Below, one piece after another: positions 34,888 to 43,325 of a DNA stretch of 64,000 nucleotides. A program made the position numbers and the translations under genes. Each line of letters begins with the position of its first letter. Position 1 is the stretch's first letter. The notes under the pieces are model-generated. The model searched no databases and had not been told where the DNA came from. It worked only from the letters and a program-made list of their open reading frames with translations. Origin of the DNA: Timonella corticicola (GTDB lineage Bacteria; Actinomycetota; Actinomycetes; Actinomycetales; Cellulomonadaceae); the NCBI RefSeq assembly GCF_042683685.1, contig NZ_JBHUOP010000004.1:434001-498000 (forward strand), in the 5' to 3' direction.

Positions 34888-35805
34888 CTACTCCGGGTCG
34901 CTGAGAACCGCGGCGGTTCCCGCGAACTGAGCCACCTCGTCGCCCATCAGAACCCGCGCTGGAACGGCGAGGGAGCGCACGGCCCGTCCGAGGGTGGCAG
35001 ATTCTGGATCCAGTAACGGCTCTGTGGCGCCCGTGGGGGACAGCGCTCCGAGCACGAGGTTGCCGTAGCGGCGCCCCTTCATGATTCCCGGTTCGGCGAT
35101 GACAAACGTTTGAGCCGAGTGGAACTCTTCACCCTGCCACTCGGCGGCTGCGTTTGCTGCGGCGCACTGCGCGAGAAGGGTCGCAACCTCGCTACGGGCT
35201 CGGCTCAGAGGCGGCTTATCCGCACAGTTGATGAGATACAGGCCACCTGGTTTGAGTTTGCGGAACACCAACTGCGTGAACTGCACGGACGTGAGATGCT
35301 CTGGAATGGCACCCGATGAGAAGGCGTCGCGAATGATGACATCCTGGCTGTGGTCTGCAATCCGTTCCAGTTGCTCGCGCGCGTCCCCAGCCCGCAACCG
35401 TAGTCTCGGAGAACGTGGCAGAGCGAACCATTGACGGGAGTACTCAAGAAGTTGGGCATCTATATCTATCCCGATCTGACGCGAATCGGGCCGCAGCGCC
35501 TCGATTGCTCGAGCCATTGATGAACCGGCTGAACCAAGATGCGTGACGTGTAGCGGTCCCGGTGAAATCTGCGCGATGACGCACAGGTAGATCTCCATGT
35601 ACTCGAACACCACATTGGTGGGGTCATCAAGGTCGATGAATGAACTCGGCGCGCCATCCAACATCAGTGTCATACGGCGCGAGTTGTCGCGGTCCATCTC
35701 GATGGAGATGGTCGCATGGTTTGTGGTCACGGGCTGGGTTGGCACCTGCGGAGGTTGGAATGTCAGAGGCTTGCGCGATGATGAGCGTGAAGAACGAGAT
35801 GCCAT
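34888..35805 (-). CDS. Spermidine synthase-like methyltransferase-fold protein
   Basis: The 305-residue product has the spermidine-synthase/fused-MT Rossmann pattern: EYMEIYLCVIAQISP, the nucleotide-binding HVTHLGSAGSSMARAIEALRP, IGIDIDAQLLEYSRQWF, LRAGDAREQL, and DVIIRDAFSSGAIPEHLTS. The motif IIRDAF replaces the DxxD seen in true spermidine synthases, so the polyamine reaction is doubtful. The first 30 residues are Ser/Arg/Pro-rich. The ATG lies 6 nt after TAGGCT on the minus strand, indicating a leaderless mRNA. Confidence 0.8.
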   Translation of the reverse strand: MASRSSRSSSRKPLTFQPPQVPTQPVTTNHATISIEMDRDNSRRMTLMLDGAPSSFIDLDDPTNVVFEYMEIYLCVIAQISPGPLHVTHLGSAGSSMARAIEALRPDSRQIGIDIDAQLLEYSRQWFALPRSPRLRLRAGDAREQLERIADHSQDVIIRDAFSSGAIPEHLTSVQFTQLVFRKLKPGGLYLINCADKPPLSRARSEVATLLAQCAAANAAAEWQGEEFHSAQTFVIAEPGIMKGRRYGNLVLGALSPTGATEPLLDPESATLGRAVRSLAVPARVLMGDEVAQFAGTAAVLSDPE

Positions 35806-35864
35806 ACCGCCAGCCTAACGACTAGACGCAGGCGGCAGGAAATCGCGGCATCCGTTGACATGGT

Positions 35865-35878
35865 CGAACAGATGTTCG
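35865..35878. promoter_or_regulatory. LexA box upstream of HEPN-dinB
   Basis: CGAACAGATGTTCG fits the LexA consensus in all half-site positions. It lies 24 bp before the ATG of the HEPN gene, so it should overlap the promoter or start point of the HEPN-dinB pair. Confidence 0.9.
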
Positions 35879-35902
35879 AAAATGGAGTAGGAGGTGAGTG
35901 AC

Positions 35903-36400
35903 ATGACGAATGCACACACGGTAGGTACGGCGGTTCTGCCTGCACGAGAAGCGCTCGGGCAGCAGAAGGGGAAGCCGCGTTCCCGCCGCGCCATGTCACT
36001 CACTCCTGAATCAGCGCGTCTGATGAAGAGCGCTCGCGGTCAGTTGAATGAGGCGGAAAATGCGGCGCAGGATGCCGATAAGTTCGAGTTCTCCCATCGG
36101 GCTGCCTTGCGTATCGCTGGAGCGCTGCTCGACGCTGAGTCAAAGGGCGCTCGTTCCCGGAAGGCGGAGTCGATCTGGCAGCGTCTTGCACGTTTGTTCC
36201 CTGAGTTCAACGAATGGGCGATCGTGTTTGAGGAAGGTGCGCTTGTTCGAGTTCGAGTCCTTGCCGGTGATGAGGCCCCGATCCGGGAGGGTCGTGCCGC
36301 AATGTGGCTGAGCCAGACGCGACGGTTCTACGACGAGGCGGCACAACTGCTGGGTGTCTCTCCCGAGGATTCCTGGGTGGACCGCAGTTTGGCCGCTTGA
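35903..36400 (+). CDS. SAV_6107-type HEPN domain protein
   Basis: The 165-residue protein has a basic, disordered N-terminus and then a four-helix HEPN-like domain (SARLMKSARGQLNEAENA, FSHRAALRIAGALLDAES, WQRLARLFPEFNEWAIVFEEGA, MWLSQTRRFYDEAAQLLG). It resembles the SAV_6107 family, which sits next to dinB in many actinobacteria. The catalytic R-x4-6-H motif of HEPN RNases is not obvious at the usual C-terminal position. ATG 35903 has AGGAGG 8 nt upstream. A perfect LexA box precedes it, so it is probably damage-induced with dinB. The molecular role is unknown. Confidence 0.82.
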   Translation: MTNAHTVGTAVLPAREALGQQKGKPRSRRAMSLTPESARLMKSARGQLNEAENAAQDADKFEFSHRAALRIAGALLDAESKGARSRKAESIWQRLARLFPEFNEWAIVFEEGALVRVRVLAGDEAPIREGRAAMWLSQTRRFYDEAAQLLGVSPEDSWVDRSLAA

Positions 36401-36544
36401 GTCCTGGCGAAGTGGCGAGCCAACAGTCGGCAGTGTGGTCGGTGATCGGCGATGTCCAAGCTGGTTGAGAACTGAGAGTGTAGGGCACTGATGCATCGGT
36501 GGGTCTAGAGGATTGGCCCGCCGTGCGGGAATGGAAAGGGCGGC

Positions 36545-37786
36545 ATGAGCAACGCACCGCGGGTGGTAAGTGCGAACAGGGACTGGGGTAGCGATGACTC
36601 AGATGCGCACATCATGCACGTTGACATGGACGCCTTCTTCGCGTCCGTTGAGGTGGCGCGCAAACCTGTGCTCGCCGGTAAACCTGTCATCGTTGGTGGT
36701 GGGGAACGTGGCGTGGTACTCGCGGCCACCTATGAGGCGCGACCATTCGGGGTGAGAGCGGGGATGCCCATCGCCCGTGCACGGGTATTGGCGCCTCAAG
36801 CTCTGTTCATCCCGCCGGACCATCGTGAATATTACCGAATCAGCACTGGGGTCATGGATATTCTTCACTCGATCACGCCTGAAGTTGAGCAGGTCAGTGT
36901 CGATGAAGCATTCCTGGACATACGTGGCTCCAAACGTAGGCTCGGGAGTGCGCTGGAGATCGGTGCGATGCTGCGTGAGCGAATCTATGACGAGTTCTCA
37001 CTGACCTGTTCCGTGGGAATCGCACGCAACAAGTTCGTGGCCAAGCTCGCCTCCACGAACTGCAAACCGGATGGGCTGATGATTGTTCCCGCGGCACGCA
37101 CCACGGAGTTCGTGCAGTGTTTGCCAGTTGGCTCGCTGTGGGGCGTTGGCGTGAAAACACAGGAACGGCTCGCTGAATGGGGTATCACGCAGGTTGCGGA
37201 ACTCGCCGTAATGGAGGTGTCTGCCCTGGCGCGTATCGTCGGTCCTGCTGCGGCAGCCCACTTGCATGCGCTGGCCTGGGGGCGTGATGATCGCCCGGTG
37301 GTCACCGAACGGAACGAGAAAAGCATCGGCGCCGAAACAACGTTCAGTAAGGATCTGGTAGACCTTGACCAACTACTGAATCATTTTTGGGCACTTGCAG
37401 ATCAGTGTGGTTCGCGTCTGCGTCGCAAACAACTCGTAGGGCGTACGATCGCGATCAAGGTCCGTAACACGCACTTTGAAACGGTGACACGTTCCATGCG
37501 GCTGGACTCACCGACAAACTCCTCAAAGGCGATCTATGAGGCTGCTCGGGAACTATTTGCCGGGTTGAAACGTCCTTCAGCTACGAGACTGGTTGGGATT
37601 CGAGTTGAAAACCTTGAAAACGAGTCTGACAGTGTTTTTCAAGACACGCTGGCCGATTCGGTTGTGGGTGCAGGAGTCGCTTTGAGTAGATCGGAGCGAG
37701 TCATGGATCAAATTCGGGCGAAATTTGGAGAAAGTGCGATCGAACGAGCAGCCCAAGGTGGTCTTCGACTTTCAAGACCCCAGTAG
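36545..37786 (+). CDS. dinB: DNA polymerase IV (Y family)
   Basis: This translesion polymerase has 413 residues. The palm carries the catalytic Asp in HVDMDAFFASVE (residues 25-36) and the SVDEAFLDI motif near residue 118. The thumb/HhH region is WGVGVKTQERLAEWGI, and the little-finger domain includes ETTFSKDLVDLDQL. No C-terminal QLxLF clamp-binding peptide is obvious; the tail ends in GLRLSRPQ. It is 144 bp after the HEPN gene and probably shares its SOS promoter. The ATG follows GAAAGGG. Confidence 0.95.
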   Translation: MSNAPRVVSANRDWGSDDSDAHIMHVDMDAFFASVEVARKPVLAGKPVIVGGGERGVVLAATYEARPFGVRAGMPIARARVLAPQALFIPPDHREYYRISTGVMDILHSITPEVEQVSVDEAFLDIRGSKRRLGSALEIGAMLRERIYDEFSLTCSVGIARNKFVAKLASTNCKPDGLMIVPAARTTEFVQCLPVGSLWGVGVKTQERLAEWGITQVAELAVMEVSALARIVGPAAAAHLHALAWGRDDRPVVTERNEKSIGAETTFSKDLVDLDQLLNHFWALADQCGSRLRRKQLVGRTIAIKVRNTHFETVTRSMRLDSPTNSSKAIYEAARELFAGLKRPSATRLVGIRVENLENESDSVFQDTLADSVVGAGVALSRSERVMDQIRAKFGESAIERAAQGGLRLSRPQ

Positions 37787-37836
37787 TTTCACTATCCTTG
37801 ATATAAGGCAGTCCACTTACCCCTGAGGAGGTACTC

Positions 37837-38238
37837 ATGCCTCTGTCTGAGCACGAGCAAAGAATTCTCGAGCAGCTTGAGCGCGAACTTGCGTCCGAGG
37901 ATCCTAAACTCGCCACGACCATGAGCGATGGGCCGCGCCCTTCGTTTGCGCGCGTAGCGGTTGCGATCATCGGGGTTGTGGTTGGCCTCCTCATGCTCAT
38001 CATCGGTGTTTCCCAGTCCCTCGCTGTTGTGGGAATTCTCGGATTCGCCGTGATGGTGGCCGCGGTGGTTTTCGCATCTACTCCATCTAAGAAGACGCAA
38101 CTTCGCGTTGTCGACGGGAAGAGTTCATCGCGACCTGCCCGAGGTGGCTCAAACGTGAAGCCTAAGCAGGCCAAGTCCAAGGGTAGTTTTACCCAGCGTA
38201 TGGAAGAGCGCTGGGAAAAGCGTCAGCGCGAAGGCTGA
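37837..38238 (+). CDS. DUF3040 family membrane protein
   Basis: The 133-residue protein begins with the DUF3040 signature MPLSEHEQRILEQLER and has two membrane helices (about residues 38-58 and 62-84), followed by a basic cytoplasmic tail rich in Lys, Ser and Arg. The family is actinobacterial and of unknown function, and often lies between dinB and mraZ, as here. The ATG follows a strong GAGGAGG ribosome site. A strong terminator ends the gene. Confidence 0.9.
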   Translation: MPLSEHEQRILEQLERELASEDPKLATTMSDGPRPSFARVAVAIIGVVVGLLMLIIGVSQSLAVVGILGFAVMVAAVVFASTPSKKTQLRVVDGKSSSRPARGGSNVKPKQAKSKGSFTQRMEERWEKRQREG

Positions 38239-38328
38239 ACTTTCGCCACCAAGGCGGCTTGCCGCAGGGCGACTGCGAGAGCACAGTATGGTCGGGTACT
38301 AGAGCGCGGCCATAAATAAGACATGACG

Positions 38329-38374
38329 AAGGGGCGGGTGCCTCACCATCGATGGTGAGGCGCCCGCCCCTTTC
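38329..38374 (+). terminator. Intrinsic terminator of the DUF3040 gene
   Basis: A stem of 22 bp with one G-T pair, centred on ATCGAT at about 38350, is followed by TTTC. It lies 90 bp after the DUF3040 stop and separates the upstream genes from the dcw cluster. Confidence 0.88.
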
Positions 38375-38496
38375 ATGTGTCACAGTATTTCGCTCTTTGT
38401 GAGAGAACCCATGGATCGTTTCTTCGCGTGGATCATTGCCTGCATAGCGGTCTTGCTAGTCATAGTGCAGGGGAGTTGCGGAGAATCTGCATCACC

Positions 38497-38563
38497 CGAT
38501 GGGGCGTTTTTGTTCCGGGTGCACAGTTAAACACTGTGCACCCGGAACAAAAACGCCCCATCG
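38497..38563. repeat. Inverted repeat with 31-bp perfect arms upstream of mraZ
   Basis: The arms 38497-38527 and 38533-38563 are exact reverse complements around a 5-base loop (TAAAC). Each arm has a T5 or A5 tract inside, not at its end. It lies in the 715-bp gene-free region before mraZ. As RNA it would be a very stable hairpin on either strand. A terminator, a small RNA, or a remnant mobile palindrome are possible. Confidence 0.8.
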
Positions 38564-38678
38564 AGGTTCTGGGCAGGTGCTGTTGGTCGAAGTGTCTCCT
38601 CCGAGGCTCGAACGGTAAAACTCCTCCGCGCCCTCCACACATATTTCTGTCCTCCCACAGCGTGCGGCACATGCTCCT

Positions 38679-38712
38679 CCACTTTGCTCCACTCGAAGGT
38701 GGCGTGAAGTGG
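38679..38712. promoter_or_regulatory. Distal array of MraZ-like boxes
   Basis: CCACTT at 38679 and CCACTC at 38689 are 10 bp apart; AGGTGG at 38697 and AAGTGG at 38707 are also 10 bp apart in the opposite orientation. This gives two facing doublets of the hexamer used in the proximal array. A lone CCACTT also occurs at 38826. Binding by MraZ is inferred. Confidence 0.55.
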
Positions 38713-38897
38713 GGCAAGTGAATGGATGATCAATACGCATGCCCTGAAATGCTGTTTCGTTCTTCAACTACCAGGTGGGGTGTGATGCCCATTGCGAAAT
38801 CAGGTTCGACACGGCAAAAATCCCTCCACTTTCATTTAGTGCTTTGACCTGCATCTTTTCTAGTAGATCAGGTGAAAATTGAGTAAATTCGCAAAAA

Positions 38898-38923
38898 AGT
38901 GGTGAGAAGTGGAGTAACGTGGA
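38898..38923. promoter_or_regulatory. Proximal MraZ operator (three 10-bp direct repeats)
   Basis: AAGTGG at 38898, AAGTGG at 38908 and ACGTGG at 38918 repeat exactly every 10 bp, ending 31 bp before the mraZ ATG. MraZ proteins autorepress dcw operons through short G-rich direct repeats of this period. A weaker fourth copy may start at 38928. Confidence 0.8.
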
Positions 38924-38953
38924 GGTACTCGGAGCGAGAGGAGGGTGCAGGCT

Positions 38954-39418
38954 ATGCAAGAGCTGCTTGGCGGCATCCCCAGCTTGTTCTTGGGCACCTA
39001 CAAACCACGTTTGGATGAAAAAGGTCGCCTCATCCTGCCAGCGAAATTTCGAAGCCAGTTCGCTCCTGGTCTCGTGCTCACTCGCGGGCAGGAACGATGC
39101 CTCTTTCTCCTTCCACTCGATGAGTTCCGCAGAATGTACGAGCATTTGCGGCAGGCGCCCGTCACCTCTCGGCAGGCGCGCGACTACATGCGTGTTTTCC
39201 TCTCGGGTGCGAGTGATGAAATGCCGGACAAACAGGGGCGCATCTCCATCCCGGCAACTCTGCGTGAGTACGCAGGGTTGGACCGCGATATCGCGGTGAT
39301 CGGGGCTGGATCACGCGTTGAGATCTGGGATGCAGCAACGTGGGACTGCTACCTCGCGAACCAAGAGGAGGGGTACGCCGAAACTGCTGAGCAGATCTTC
39401 CCCGACTTGCATTTCTAG
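38954..39418 (+). CDS. mraZ: Transcriptional regulator MraZ
   Basis: MraZ is a ring-forming AbrB-like DNA-binding protein that controls the division and cell-wall cluster. The 154-residue product has two SpoVT/AbrB repeats: FLGTYKPRLDEKGRLILPAKFR and FLSGASDEMPDKQGRISIPATLR. ATG 38954 has AGGAGGG 8 nt upstream, which rules out the GTG at 38945 that overlaps this site. Its own operator array lies just upstream. It is the first gene of the dcw cluster. Confidence 0.96.
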   Translation: MQELLGGIPSLFLGTYKPRLDEKGRLILPAKFRSQFAPGLVLTRGQERCLFLLPLDEFRRMYEHLRQAPVTSRQARDYMRVFLSGASDEMPDKQGRISIPATLREYAGLDRDIAVIGAGSRVEIWDAATWDCYLANQEEGYAETAEQIFPDLHF

Positions 39419-39537
39419 ATAACAGTGCAGTTCGGGGTCTCCTCCCGGGTTCTGAGATCACTTCCCCGTTCCCAGAGCTTCGCGGTGGGGGACCCGGAAT
39501 TGCACCGTTTCAGGTCTCATCAGGAGGCCATAGGTAA

Positions 39538-40569
39538 GTGACAGCACGCGCGAAGGGAATGAGGGCCAAGATGGCAGAGTTTTCGGATGACTCGCTCGCC
39601 GCAGAAAAGCACCTGCCTGTTCTGCTTGAGCGCTGCATCGAACTTCTCGCGCCTGCCCTGTCAGAGCCGCATGCCGTTTACGTTGACTGCACTCTGGGTA
39701 TGGGTGGACATACCCAGGGGATGCTGAGGGCATTTCCATCCTTGACCGCGATCGGCATTGACCGTGATCCCCAGGCACTTGAGCTTGCAGGAGAACGGTT
39801 GCAGGAGTTTGGTGATCGCTTTGTCCCGGTGCACGCAACATACGACCAGATTGAACAGGTCGTTGTGGACCAGGGATTCGAGGGGGTCCAGGGAATCCTG
39901 ATGGATCTCGGTGTGTCCTCGCTGCAGATCGATGAGAAAGAGCGCGGGTTCTCGTATGCCCAAGACGCTCCATTGGATATGCGGATGGACACGACGGCAC
40001 AACTCACCGCGGCCGACGTGTTGAACACCTACTCGGAGCAGGAATTGACGCGAATTCTGCGTGAATACGGTGAAGAGCGGTTTGCATCAAAGATCTCGCG
40101 CTCGATTGTCGCGAAGCGAGCTGAGCGTCCATGGATTCGATCTGCTGAACTGGTGGATCTCGTACGGGCGTGCATCCCAGCCGCGAAACGAACCACGGGG
40201 GGCAACCCTGCCAAACGGACCTTCCAGGCGCTGCGAATTGAGGTCAACGGGGAACTTGAGGTTCTGGCACGTGCTCTGCCTGCCGCAGTGAACAGTCTCG
40301 CGGTGGGTGGTCGGCTGCTTGTTGAGTCATATCACTCGCTTGAGGACAGGATGACCAAACGGGAGTTTGCACGGGGGATCAATTCCTCAGCACCACCTGA
40401 ATGGCCTATCGAACCGGACACACACAAGCCCTACCTCGCAGCGATTACTCGCGGAGCGGAAAAGGCCGATGAGGCTGAACTCGCCCGTAATCCACGTTCG
40501 GCGTCCGTGCGGCTGCGCGGCGTGGAGCGTCTCCGTCCAACACCACAGCACATGACGACAAAGGGATAG
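39538..40569 (+). CDS. rsmH: 16S rRNA (cytosine1402-N4)-methyltransferase RsmH
   Basis: RsmH methylates N4 of C1402 in 16S rRNA. The 343-residue product has KHLPVLLERC, the SAM motif YVDCTLGMGGHT, GIDRDPQAL, GILMDLGVSSLQID, the RGFSYAQDAPLDMRM stretch, and a C-terminal region with NPAKRTFQALRIEVN and LVESYHSLEDR. GTG 39538 has AGGAGG 10 nt upstream; ATG 39571 is a possible shorter start with a weaker site. It lies 119 bp after mraZ. Confidence 0.96.
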   Translation: MTARAKGMRAKMAEFSDDSLAAEKHLPVLLERCIELLAPALSEPHAVYVDCTLGMGGHTQGMLRAFPSLTAIGIDRDPQALELAGERLQEFGDRFVPVHATYDQIEQVVVDQGFEGVQGILMDLGVSSLQIDEKERGFSYAQDAPLDMRMDTTAQLTAADVLNTYSEQELTRILREYGEERFASKISRSIVAKRAERPWIRSAELVDLVRACIPAAKRTTGGNPAKRTFQALRIEVNGELEVLARALPAAVNSLAVGGRLLVESYHSLEDRMTKREFARGINSSAPPEWPIEPDTHKPYLAAITRGAEKADEAELARNPRSASVRLRGVERLRPTPQHMTTKG

Positions 40570-40573
40570 ACAC

Positions 40574-40999
40574 ATGAGTGCATTGCAATCTGCCGCCGCC
40601 CGCGTCATGCCGGTGCGTCCAAGCACCGCTGCTCCTGTTACGGAATCTAAGCAGCGCCCCGACCTGCGTCTGGTTGAGGCACCTGTACAGGAACGGTCCT
40701 CGTTCCGCTTCTTGATGATGTGTATCTCACTGATCGCAGCGGCTATCGTCGTGGTCTTGGTGCTGAACGCGGAGATGGCCAACGGCGCATATGAGCGAGT
40801 CAATCTCCAGCGTGAACGATCCCAAGAGGTCATCGTGGGGGAGCAACTGAATGCGCAACTCGCCGATATCAAAACTGCCGACAATCTCGCTCAACGGGCC
40901 AAGGCTCTTGGTATGGTCCAGGAAGTTAATCCAGAAGTTCTGCACATTGACTCCAAGAAGGTAGCAGCGCAGAAAGTAGTTGAGGAACAGGGCAATTGA
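40574..40999 (+). CDS. ftsL: FtsL-like septum protein
   Basis: The 141-residue bitopic protein has a cytoplasmic tail of about 45 residues, a membrane helix (about 47-64, LMMCISLIAAAIVVVLVL), and an extracytoplasmic coiled coil (ERVNLQRERSQEVIVGEQLNAQL) ending in AQRAKALGMVQ. These are the features of FtsL, which bridges FtsQ, FtsB and the FtsW/FtsI synthase. The position between rsmH and ftsI supports this. The start is 4 nt after rsmH and the stop overlaps the next gene's start. Confidence 0.87.
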   Translation: MSALQSAAARVMPVRPSTAAPVTESKQRPDLRLVEAPVQERSSFRFLMMCISLIAAAIVVVLVLNAEMANGAYERVNLQRERSQEVIVGEQLNAQLADIKTADNLAQRAKALGMVQEVNPEVLHIDSKKVAAQKVVEEQGN

Positions 41000-43233
41000 C
41001 GGGTAAGTCGCAAGATCCACCGCAGGGCCGACGTCCGAGCGCGAGTCGCTCTGGGCGTCGGCCTGACTCGCAATCGCAGCCACGTTCTGAGCAACCACGC
41101 GGTGGCGGACAGCCTCGACGCAGCCAGCCGCAGGGCGGGCGAGCCAGCAGCAAGGACCAGCCAACTCGTCGGCAATCCGATGCACCCCAACAACGAACAG
41201 GGACCAGGCCCGGGACCACGGATCGCTCCGCCGCTGTGAACTCTCGCACTGACCAGCCAAGGGTCAGACCCGCGAACGCCGGGGCACGCCCGCGAATCGA
41301 AGCGACCTCGCGACCAGCCCCACGCAGCGGACGAACGGCCACGCGCCGTGAACTGGACACGGAACTGGCGCTAAGGCGTGCGGAACGCAGGGCAAAGCGC
41401 CAACGCGGTCCGTTGGGATTCACCTATTTCCCGAAGCGAGTTATCTCGCTGGGTCTCATATTCGCCCTTGCGATGGGCACTTTGGTAATCCGGCTCGCAC
41501 ACGTGCAATTGATTGAAGGGCCAGCGCTCGCACAGGCGGCTCGCGATCTGCGTACCACTACCCAGGAACTCGTTGCGGAACGTGGCTCGATAACCGACCG
41601 ACACGGCAACGCGATCGCGGAATCCGTGGCTCGCTACCGGATCTACGGCGATCAACTGCGTCTTGAAGAGTGGCAACGCACCGTTGAAGAAGACGGCGAA
41701 GAGGTGGTCAAGGGCGGTCCTGCCTACGCCGCCGAACTCCTGGCGGAGGTGCTCGATCTGGACAGGGAAGAACTCGAGGAGAAACTCACCAAGAAGTCGG
41801 ACCAGGAACGCTACAACCAATACGTTGTGATTGAGAAGGAGGCGGCTCCTGAGACCTGGGATGCCGTGCGAGCATTACGTATCACCGGTATCTACTCGGA
41901 GAATCTCAACAAGCGGATCTATCCCTCGGGCGAGACAGCGAAGAACATCATCGGTGCCGTTGGCACAGTAGACAAAGCCGTTGACCCATCTGACACATCC
42001 GAGAATGCCAAGACGGTGGCAGTGGATGGTGGCGTGTCGGGGCTCGAGTATCGTTTGGATGACGTTCTCAGTGGCGAACCCGGATATCGGACCTATGAGC
42101 GCTCGGCACACGGGTACATGCTTCCCTCAAGCGATCTCGTGGAGAAACCTGCCACCCAGGGATTGACCGTTCGGTCAACCTTGGATATGGATATCCAGTG
42201 GCATGCTGAGAAAGCCCTCGACGAACAGCTCAAGAAGATGGGTTCCAATGCAGGTTCCGTCATCGTCCAGGACGTGACGACCTGTGAAGTCTTGGCGCTT
42301 GCGGATCGCAGTACGACCACGGATGGCAGCACTGAGGCCACTGGGCGTATCGGCGCGGTGCAAGACATCTTCGAACCAGGCTCGACGGCCAAGGTCGTTA
42401 CGATGGCCGCTGCGCTCGAACTCGGTGTGGCAACCCCTTTGACCAGGTACAAGGTCCCGTACATGTATGACACCAGCAACGGTCAGACGTTCCGGGACTC
42501 GCACGATCACCCGACTCAGAAACTGACGCTCACCGGTATCCTCTCCGAGTCGTCGAACACGGGCACGGTGCAGGTCGGTGAGTCGATTCCCAAGCAGCAA
42601 CGTTACGACTACCTGTATAAGTTCGGTTTCGGCCAGCACACGGGTATTGAGATCGCGGGCGAGACCCGCGGCATACTCCACAGCGCTGACGAGTGGGACG
42701 GACGTACCCAGTATGGTGTCCTGTTTGGGCAGGGTATGGCATCGAACGCGCTTCAGGCCACGAACGTGTTCTCGACGGTCGCCAACGGTGGGCGCGCCTG
42801 CCAGCCACACCTCGTCGCGGGAACGACTGACAGCGATGGCGTGTACACGGAATCGCCCAAGTCGGAAACCAAGCAGATCATCTCGCAGGATGTCGCCGAT
42901 CAGGTCCTGAGCATGATGGAGTCTGTGGTCGTTGAGGGTTCCGGCCGGGCTGGAAAGATCGACGGTTACCGGGTTGCAGGCAAGACGGGTACTGCTCAGG
43001 CACCAGGTGCGGATGGAAAACTGACGTCTTTTGTGTCCTCATTCATCGGCGTGGCTCCAGTCGATGACCCACGGATCGTGGTCTCTGTGATCATTCGCGA
43101 TCCACAGACCTCTATCTGGGGTGGCGTCGTTGCGGCTCCCGTGTTTGCCGATGTGATGGCGTACTCGCTACAGCAACTGCGGGTCGAGCCGTCGACTACT
43201 GAACCTGACCTGTACGAGACCACCTGGGAGTAG
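40996..43233 (+). CDS. ftsI: Septal penicillin-binding protein FtsI (PBP3-type)
   Basis: FtsI is the transpeptidase that crosslinks septal peptidoglycan. The 745-residue protein has an unusually long basic N-terminal tail (about 140 residues rich in Arg, Gln, Ser, Pro), a membrane helix at about 150-170, a PBP dimerisation domain starting RGSITDRHGNAIAES, and a transpeptidase domain with STAK at 463-466, SSN at 519-521 and KTGT at 663-666. There is no PASTA domain. The start is a TTG overlapping the ftsL stop (TTGA). Confidence 0.96.
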   Translation: MTGKSQDPPQGRRPSASRSGRRPDSQSQPRSEQPRGGGQPRRSQPQGGRASSKDQPTRRQSDAPQQRTGTRPGTTDRSAAVNSRTDQPRVRPANAGARPRIEATSRPAPRSGRTATRRELDTELALRRAERRAKRQRGPLGFTYFPKRVISLGLIFALAMGTLVIRLAHVQLIEGPALAQAARDLRTTTQELVAERGSITDRHGNAIAESVARYRIYGDQLRLEEWQRTVEEDGEEVVKGGPAYAAELLAEVLDLDREELEEKLTKKSDQERYNQYVVIEKEAAPETWDAVRALRITGIYSENLNKRIYPSGETAKNIIGAVGTVDKAVDPSDTSENAKTVAVDGGVSGLEYRLDDVLSGEPGYRTYERSAHGYMLPSSDLVEKPATQGLTVRSTLDMDIQWHAEKALDEQLKKMGSNAGSVIVQDVTTCEVLALADRSTTTDGSTEATGRIGAVQDIFEPGSTAKVVTMAAALELGVATPLTRYKVPYMYDTSNGQTFRDSHDHPTQKLTLTGILSESSNTGTVQVGESIPKQQRYDYLYKFGFGQHTGIEIAGETRGILHSADEWDGRTQYGVLFGQGMASNALQATNVFSTVANGGRACQPHLVAGTTDSDGVYTESPKSETKQIISQDVADQVLSMMESVVVEGSGRAGKIDGYRVAGKTGTAQAPGADGKLTSFVSSFIGVAPVDDPRIVVSVIIRDPQTSIWGGVVAAPVFADVMAYSLQQLRVEPSTTEPDLYETTWE

Positions 43234-43325
43234 GCGTCGCCAGGGCGGCTCGGGGATGGTGTTTTCAGCCCAAGCGATATTACTCACCACCCCCGATGCG
43301 GTTTTGGCGTGTCTGAAGGACTACA

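Noticed and set aside
34689..34904. 71-codon ORF between the PAC2 and spermidine-synthase-like genes
   Set aside because: It overlaps a probable terminator and the end of the next gene, and has no domain or good ribosome site.
38377..38767. Small ORFs on both strands around the large hairpin
   Set aside because: They exist because the 31-bp arms encode the same short peptide in both directions; there is no coding signal or ribosome site.
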